From Catalinimonas alkaloidigena (lineage in GTDB: Bacteria > Bacteroidota > Bacteroidia > Cytophagales > Flexibacteraceae), in assembly GCF_900100765.1 (NCBI RefSeq), contig NZ_FNFO01000001.1, forward strand, positions 124,001 through 188,000: a stretch of 64,000 bases of DNA, in the 5' to 3' direction. The notes under the pieces are model-generated. The model saw nothing but the letters and a program-made list of their open reading frames with translations. It ran no database searches and was not told the DNA's origin. The position numbers were made by a program, and so were the translations under genes. Positions 59,736 to 64,000 of the stretch are shown one piece after another. The stretch's first letter is position 1; the number at the start of each line of letters is the position of its first letter.

Positions 59736-61484
59736 TCAAGGGAGTTGTCGACCTTTGCCCACCGCAGGGCTACTGGCCGGCAGGCGTCGGGTCACCTCGG
59801 CCCCGGTCTGCCACTCCAGCGTGCCGGCTTGTCCGCCAGCTTCCTGTCCGGTTGCGCGCGTGAGGGCCTCGATCGTGCGGTGCGTAATGTCGTATCCTTT
59901 GCCGCTGACAATGCCAATCAGCGGCTGGCGGTGTTGAGCATCCGTTGCGTAATAGTTACCCTTCAGCACATTATCGCCCGCTTTTTCGCCGGTAAAGACA
60001 ATCATGTCGGCGTGCTTTCCTTCACCAATCAAATTGTCGGTGACTGTATTGTTTTTGAGTTCGAAAACTTTACGGGGCATGCCGTGCAAACAAACATTCA
60101 CCCAGTTGTGCCAGACGGTGTTGTGTTCGACCACCGCCGCGCTTGACGCCGAAATGTAAATGCCGTGCTTTTTATTGTTCGTCACTAAATTATTGCGAAT
60201 CAGGGCACCCACCTGATCACCGGGCAGGGGGTAGCTGATTTCGTACATGATGCCGTTGTCGTTCTCACTCACCTCGTTGTTCTCAATGGTGATGTCGCCA
60301 AAGCAGGTATCGAACCAGATGCCGTTTCCGCGGTTGCGTTTCACCACGCAGTTGCGAACCGTTACGTCGCGGCAGAGAGGGACGCATTTGATGCCACCGG
60401 CGTGCCAGATCGCCATAAAACGCCGGGTATTGTTGTCCGTTACGGTACAGGAATCGATCAGTATGTGCATGGGAGCCCGCGTGCGGGTGGCCACCGGGGC
60501 GAGCGGTTGCTGGTCGTCCAGTTGTCCGTTCATGTTAATACCCGAGTCGCCGTTGCGTCGAAACTGGCAGCGCCGCACGGTGTGGTTGTCGCCGGTAATT
60601 TTCAGGCCCATGAAGTCGCCGTCGTCGAAATTGCAGTCTTCGGCGGTCCAGTGGTGCGCACCGAGTTGCACCAAGTACGACGGAACGCCTTTTTCAGAGC
60701 CGTTGCTGTGGGCGAACCCAATGCCCTGCAGCCGCACGTGGGCCGCTTCCGGTCCCTCCAGCACAAACTTTTGCACGCTGGCCTCCATGAGGTGGGCGTT
60801 AGGATCGGCCCCGTCGGGAAGCTGGCAATACATCGTCTGCGTTGTGTGGTCATAATAAAAAGAGCCGGGTGTCAGGTCTTCTTGCGTTTCACCTACCGGT
60901 TTGAGAATCAGTTGGCCCAGGTACTTGCGGAAATGCCAGCCCGACTGTGACCCGACCTGTTGCAAAGGTTGCCCGTCCATAAAAAGCTGCTGGCTGTTGG
61001 TAGACCAGGGTGCCTGCCAGATGTTGTCGCGCCACACACGCCAGTCGTTGATTTCGGCCGACCCTTTGAGGAACGTCTTCTCCGGCCCCGCGCCCTGAAG
61101 TATCAAGGGCTGCTGGGCCGTGCCGCCGCGCGTAATCTGCAGTTCGCCTTCGCGGTACGTACCCGCCGCCAGGTGGATGGTGCCGCCCGCCGTGACGCGT
61201 TGCAGCGCCCGGCGCAGGGTTAGATAGGGGTGCTGTTGAGAGCCGTCAGCCGCGTCGTTGCCATTGGGCGCTACGTACACTTCGGGGGCCTGAGCGAGGG
61301 GCGTAAGGTTTGTGCGTGTCGCGGGCGAAGGCTTTTCGGGCGTGGCGGCGATATCTGCCTGAAGATGAGACGGAAGCGGTAAACTTTTCTGGTCTGGTGC
61401 AAGTTTATAAAAACCGAACCAGGCGAACAGAAGCGCAAATGCGCCGATCGCCAAGCTTATGCCAAGTTTACGAGGACCGATCAT
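59736..61484 (-). CDS. Exported right-handed beta-helix protein
   Basis: The product has 582 residues. A single hydrophobic segment near the N-terminus (about 8-28, GISLAIGAFALLFAWFGFY) acts as signal or anchor. The parallel beta-helix begins near 80 with VYVAPNGNDAADGSQQHPYLTLRRAL, the DUF1565/pectate-lyase-type N-cap, and continues with many repeated coils such as ITGDNHTVRRCQFRRNGDSGINM, VTVRNCVVKRNRGNGIWF, ITIENNEVSENDNGIMYE and LIRNNLVTNNKKHGIYIS. Such proteins are often polysaccharide lyases or hydrolases. No catalytic set is obvious. The start at 61484 is chosen for the signal segment; an upstream in-frame start would add a poorly conserved leader. Confidence 0.85.
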   Translation of the reverse strand: MIGPRKLGISLAIGAFALLFAWFGFYKLAPDQKSLPLPSHLQADIAATPEKPSPATRTNLTPLAQAPEVYVAPNGNDAADGSQQHPYLTLRRALQRVTAGGTIHLAAGTYREGELQITRGGTAQQPLILQGAGPEKTFLKGSAEINDWRVWRDNIWQAPWSTNSQQLFMDGQPLQQVGSQSGWHFRKYLGQLILKPVGETQEDLTPGSFYYDHTTQTMYCQLPDGADPNAHLMEASVQKFVLEGPEAAHVRLQGIGFAHSNGSEKGVPSYLVQLGAHHWTAEDCNFDDGDFMGLKITGDNHTVRRCQFRRNGDSGINMNGQLDDQQPLAPVATRTRAPMHILIDSCTVTDNNTRRFMAIWHAGGIKCVPLCRDVTVRNCVVKRNRGNGIWFDTCFGDITIENNEVSENDNGIMYEISYPLPGDQVGALIRNNLVTNNKKHGIYISASSAAVVEHNTVWHNWVNVCLHGMPRKVFELKNNTVTDNLIGEGKHADMIVFTGEKAGDNVLKGNYYATDAQHRQPLIGIVSGKGYDITHRTIEALTRATGQEAGGQAGTLEWQTGAEVTRRLPASSPAVGKGRQLP

Positions 61485-61780
61485 GCTATTGTTTAGATGA
61501 ATATTCTGAGAGGGTACGAGAAACGGGAATTGGAAACGTAACAGGCTCTGACTCAATAAATTGTTTCTCTTCATATTATTTGGAGTATCGAATGATATTT
61601 GCTAAATAAGTAGGAAATTAGACTAAAATGAGGACAATGCGGAGGGTCCTTTATGAGTAAGTCTAATAGAAACTATCAAGTTTTGATGTAAGATATTTTC
61701 CTTTTGGGCATCGAATGGCGGCCCTTCAGGAAGGTGATTATTCTCTGTCAATAACCTAATACTACAAGGATCATACCCTT

Positions 61781-62176
61781 ATGAACATCTCTACGTCGAC
61801 TTTTCAATCGGTTCTGCTCATTGACGACAATAGCATTGATAACTTCATCAATAAAAAACTGATTGAGACGACAGGTGTCGCTGAACAAGTGGTGGTAATG
61901 GATTCGGGCGCTGGTGCTTTAGATTACTTAAAAACGCTGTCTACGTTTCCGGACGTGATTCTGCTGGATGTGCAGATGCCCGGCATGGATGGTTTTGCGT
62001 TTTTACAAGAGTATGCGAAACTGCCCGCAGAACTCACACAGCGCTGTACGGTATTCATGTTGTCGTCGTCCATCGATCACCGCGATCTGATTCGCGCGCG
62101 GGAAAATCCGCACGTGAAACGCTACTTTAACAAACCTCTTAACGTACAGGAACTGTTGGTTTATGCAACGGCCTGA
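61781..62176 (+). CDS. Single-domain response regulator
   Basis: The product has 131 residues and is a receiver alone. D15/D16 form the acidic pocket, D63 in LLDVQMPGMDG is the phospho-acceptor, and the Lys in FNKPLN is the conserved switch Lys. With no output domain it probably acts in a phosphorelay or by protein binding. No kinase gene is adjacent. The 296 bases upstream (61485-61780) are AT-rich; I see no gene in them and no exact TAnnTTTG element. Confidence 0.93.
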   Translation: MNISTSTFQSVLLIDDNSIDNFINKKLIETTGVAEQVVVMDSGAGALDYLKTLSTFPDVILLDVQMPGMDGFAFLQEYAKLPAELTQRCTVFMLSSSIDHRDLIRARENPHVKRYFNKPLNVQELLVYATA

Positions 62177-62215
62177 AAAAAAAACGTCAAATCTCCAGGC
62201 AGAGATTTGACGTTT
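62177..62215. terminator. Bidirectional terminator
   Basis: AAACGTCAAATCTC (62182-62195) pairs with GAGATTTGACGTTT (62202-62215), a perfect 14-bp stem with a CAGGCA loop. Runs of A on the left and TTT on the right let it stop the converging response regulator and CBM48 genes. Confidence 0.88.
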
Positions 62216-62234
62216 CGTCAGGAATGATTGCTAC

Positions 62235-62537
62235 TTAAAGAGAAATAACGGAATTCTCTTCGCCGAACGGTGACGCCACGTATTTGTCGGCTTCTTCGTC
62301 GTTCAGCCAGCGGTCTTCGCCCAGCAGGTACCGAAACTGATACTCCTTACCGGTTTCCAGGTCGAGAGTGACGCCGAATGTGCCGTTTTTCTTGGGCTTC
62401 ATTTGAGTAGAAGCTTTATCCCAATCGTTAAAATCACCGACCAGGAAAACCTTTTTCTCAGGGGTTACCGTCTCTTTCGCCAGTTCGAAAGTCGTTTGAC
62501 AAACCGGTTTGCTCTTCAGAAACTTCTTTTTAATCAT
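62235..62537 (-). CDS. Stand-alone CBM48 (glycogen-binding) domain protein
   Basis: The product has 100 residues and is a single isoamylase-N/AMPK-beta-type glycogen-binding domain: KVFLVGDFNDWDKASTQMKPKKNGTF, then EYQFRYLLGEDRWLNDEEADKY. The Trp and Lys of the glucan-binding pocket are present. With no catalytic domain it may target partner proteins to glycogen or sense it. The full-length GH13 enzyme is encoded 3 kb away. The ATG at 62537 is used; an in-frame TTG just upstream is less likely. Confidence 0.9.
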   Translation of the reverse strand: MIKKKFLKSKPVCQTTFELAKETVTPEKKVFLVGDFNDWDKASTQMKPKKNGTFGVTLDLETGKEYQFRYLLGEDRWLNDEEADKYVASPFGEENSVISL

Positions 62538-62754
62538 TTCTAGCAAATAAATTTAAAGTGAACCAAAATCGATGCGAATATACTAAGTAGTTGTTAATCA
62601 GCAACAAATGCTTAGGCGAATTTGCACTATTCGACGGTCGCTTGGTCGAGACGCTACGAAATGTTCAAACGCTGCCCTTTGAGGCAGTTACGCACGCGGC
62701 GAATCGAAGGTTGTGCGCGCAAAAGAGAAAAAAGCCCCTTTCTGACGAAACCTC

Positions 62755-62762
62755 TATCTTTG
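62755..62762 (+). promoter_or_regulatory. TAnnTTTG element of the DUF4494 gene
   Basis: TATCTTTG is an exact -7 match, predicting a start near 62767 and a leader of about 30 bases. No TTG lies at the ideal -33 spacing. Confidence 0.6.
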
Positions 62763-62796
62763 TTGTCTTTCTATCACCAACACACGACTACGGATT

Positions 62797-63327
62797 ATGG
62801 GAATTTGGTTTCTGTGCAAATTGAGCTATCAGCAGCAAGAAGAAAACGGCAAAGTCACGAAGGTAAAAGAGCAGTATTTGATCGATGCCATGTCGTTCAC
62901 CGAGGCGGAAGCGCGCGTTTACGAAGAACTGGGAAGCGCCCTGCCGGAGTTTATCTTGCAGAGTGTCAATAAGATGAATCTTCAGGAAATTTTCCACTAC
63001 GAAGATCAGGAGACGTGGTACAAAGCCAAGGTCGTATTCATCGACGTTGATGAGAAAACCGGCAAGGAAAAGAAAACGGTGAACACCATGCTGGTGACGG
63101 CCGACAGCGTAAAACAGGCGTGCGAGCGCATCGAAGAGAGCCTCGGTACCCTGATGGTGACCTGGCAGATTACGGACGTAGGTCTGACGCCGATCATCGA
63201 GATTTTCCCCTACGTCGACGACCGCGAAAACAACGAAGACGTCCGCGCGTTTGCCGAGGAAGTCGACCTGGAGACGGGCGAAGTGGTGGCGGCTGCCGCT
63301 ACGAGTGAATCGTCAGAGCCAGCTTAA
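62797..63327 (+). CDS. DUF4494 family protein
   Basis: The product has 176 residues and belongs to the Bacteroidota family DUF4494, whose role is unknown. It begins MGIWFLCKLSYQQQEENGKVTKVKEQYLIDAMSF-like, has the helix FTEAEARVYEELGS and a strand region WYKAKVVFIDVDEKTGKEKK, and ends in an acidic tail. It is probably cytoplasmic. Its 3' end overlaps the converging DUF5686 gene by 29 bases. Confidence 0.9.
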   Translation: MGIWFLCKLSYQQQEENGKVTKVKEQYLIDAMSFTEAEARVYEELGSALPEFILQSVNKMNLQEIFHYEDQETWYKAKVVFIDVDEKTGKEKKTVNTMLVTADSVKQACERIEESLGTLMVTWQITDVGLTPIIEIFPYVDDRENNEDVRAFAEEVDLETGEVVAAAATSESSEPA

Positions 63328-64000
63328 AGAATAGATTATCGCCTATCCGAGACTGGGCGTAGGGACCTATCCGAAGGAAGGCCCCTGCGCCCAGTCCTGC
63401 TTTCAGGCCGGGCACTCCCAGCACCAGCACATCGCTCAGAAACAGCCCGCTTTCGTAATACCCGTTTTTAAGCGTACGAATCGGTATGCCCCGGTGGTAG
63501 TCCGGGTGGCGCAGCCCACCGAACCCTACGTTGCTGATGGCTTCGAGCGCAGGTTGGAAAAACAGACTTCCTTCGTAGAGCCGCCCGAAATCATGCGACA
63601 GAAACAGGTAGAGGTACCGGTCGGCCACAAATTCGTTGTAGCGCATGGTCTCGAAGCTGTTGTGCGTCACTACCGAGCCCGGACTGAAACTGCCCGGTGC
63701 GTTGTAGAGGATGGGATACGGCAACGCACCGTGGGCCTGCCCCACCTGCAACTGCCAGCCGAACCGCCCCACCACGGCCAGAGGAATGGTTTGCCGCAGA
63801 CGCAGATCCCAACGCTGGTAGCGGTAATGACCGTTGAACGCCCCGCGGAGGCCTTGCGCAAACTGCAGCCACAGCTCCGGGTAAAGGGTGCCGAGCGAAA
63901 GCCGATCGAGCGGCGTGCGAATGAACCGTTCGCCGAACGACCAGCGCACACCGGCCTGCCATTCCGCAAACTGGAAGTGCGTCAGAGGCAACTCCCGGTA
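63299..64000 (-). CDS. DUF5686-like outer-membrane protein, 5' part missing
   Basis: The frame is open to the window edge; the N-terminus lies outside. The 233 visible residues are the C-terminal outer-membrane barrel of a large Bacteroidota protein of the DUF5686/carboxypeptidase-regulatory-like type: ELPLTHFQFAEWQAGVRWSFGERF, SLGTLYPELWLQFAQGLRG, YNEFVADRYLYLFLSHDF and a final SRIGDNLFFKLALTIHS. The function of this family is unknown. The last 29 bases overlap the converging DUF4494 gene. Confidence 0.8.
   Translation of the reverse strand, partial: YRELPLTHFQFAEWQAGVRWSFGERFIRTPLDRLSLGTLYPELWLQFAQGLRGAFNGHYRYQRWDLRLRQTIPLAVVGRFGWQLQVGQAHGALPYPILYNAPGSFSPGSVVTHNSFETMRYNEFVADRYLYLFLSHDFGRLYEGSLFFQPALEAISNVGFGGLRHPDYHRGIPIRTLKNGYYESGLFLSDVLVLGVPGLKAGLGAGAFLRIGPYAQSRIGDNLFFKLALTIHS

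Overview
The window reads as chromosomal DNA of a Bacteroidota bacterium, most likely of the order Cytophagales. The evidence is a menaquinone-type ubiE next to porT, type IX secretion (T9SS) sorting domains, a giant PKD-repeat surface protein followed by a PorP/SprF gene, DUF4494 and DUF5686 family proteins, several ECF sigma/anti-sigma pairs, and repeated use of the Bacteroidota -7 promoter element TAnnTTTG. Gene density is high and the sequence is GC-rich. I see no rRNA, tRNA, transposase, phage gene or CRISPR array.

Layout. 1-3442: 3' end of ubiE, porT, an SDR oxidoreductase and the rpsF-rpsR-rplI operon with its terminator. 3471-10035 (minus): a cyclic-nucleotide-binding protein without an HTH, tilS, a very large phosphoesterase/Omp85 fusion and an SdiA-regulated-like lipoprotein. 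10224-14492: an HD-PycTM membrane protein, a soluble PAS histidine kinase and a receiver-class III nucleotide cyclase on the plus strand, with a YfiR-like protein converging on them. This is the most interesting signalling cassette in the window. 14775-18038: a geranylgeranyl-reductase-like flavoprotein, then an ECF sigma factor overlapping a predicted dual-membrane-spanning anti-sigma factor. 18198-29338: metabolic and housekeeping genes (alcohol dehydrogenase, fused E1, hemF, PAP2 phosphatase, LytTR regulator, aminotransferase, sirtuin, a HolD-like protein, thioesterase, M49 peptidase).

29661-40760: a 3,345-residue T9SS type B PKD protein and its PorP/SprF partner. 40814-42984: a second ECF sigma/anti-sigma/DUF4097-like operon. 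43185-48822 (minus): TPR protein, CCA-adding-type nucleotidyltransferase, glycosyltransferase, FtsE-type ATPase, fructose-6-phosphate aldolase-like enzyme. 48884-48973: the SRP RNA on the minus strand. 49167-53462: guaA, then a cupredoxin translationally coupled to a PQQ-dehydrogenase-like protein. 53533-55762 (minus): a third ECF sigma locus with three small membrane proteins and Hsp20. 55902-64000: cold-shock protein, T9SS type A M23 peptidase, GH13 branching-type enzyme, beta-helix protein, single-domain response regulator, CBM48-only protein, DUF4494 protein and the 3' part of a DUF5686 gene.

How the genes work together. The porT, PKD protein, PorP/SprF and M23 genes belong to T9SS-dependent surface display. 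Three sigma loci report on the envelope. The HD-PycTM/kinase/cyclase genes look like a two-component system whose output is a cyclic nucleotide, with the HD-PycTM protein as receptor and/or degrading enzyme. The SRP RNA gene, whose 5' end can be placed from its structure, calibrates the promoter-to-start distance and suggests that hemF and guaA are transcribed as leaderless or nearly leaderless mRNAs.
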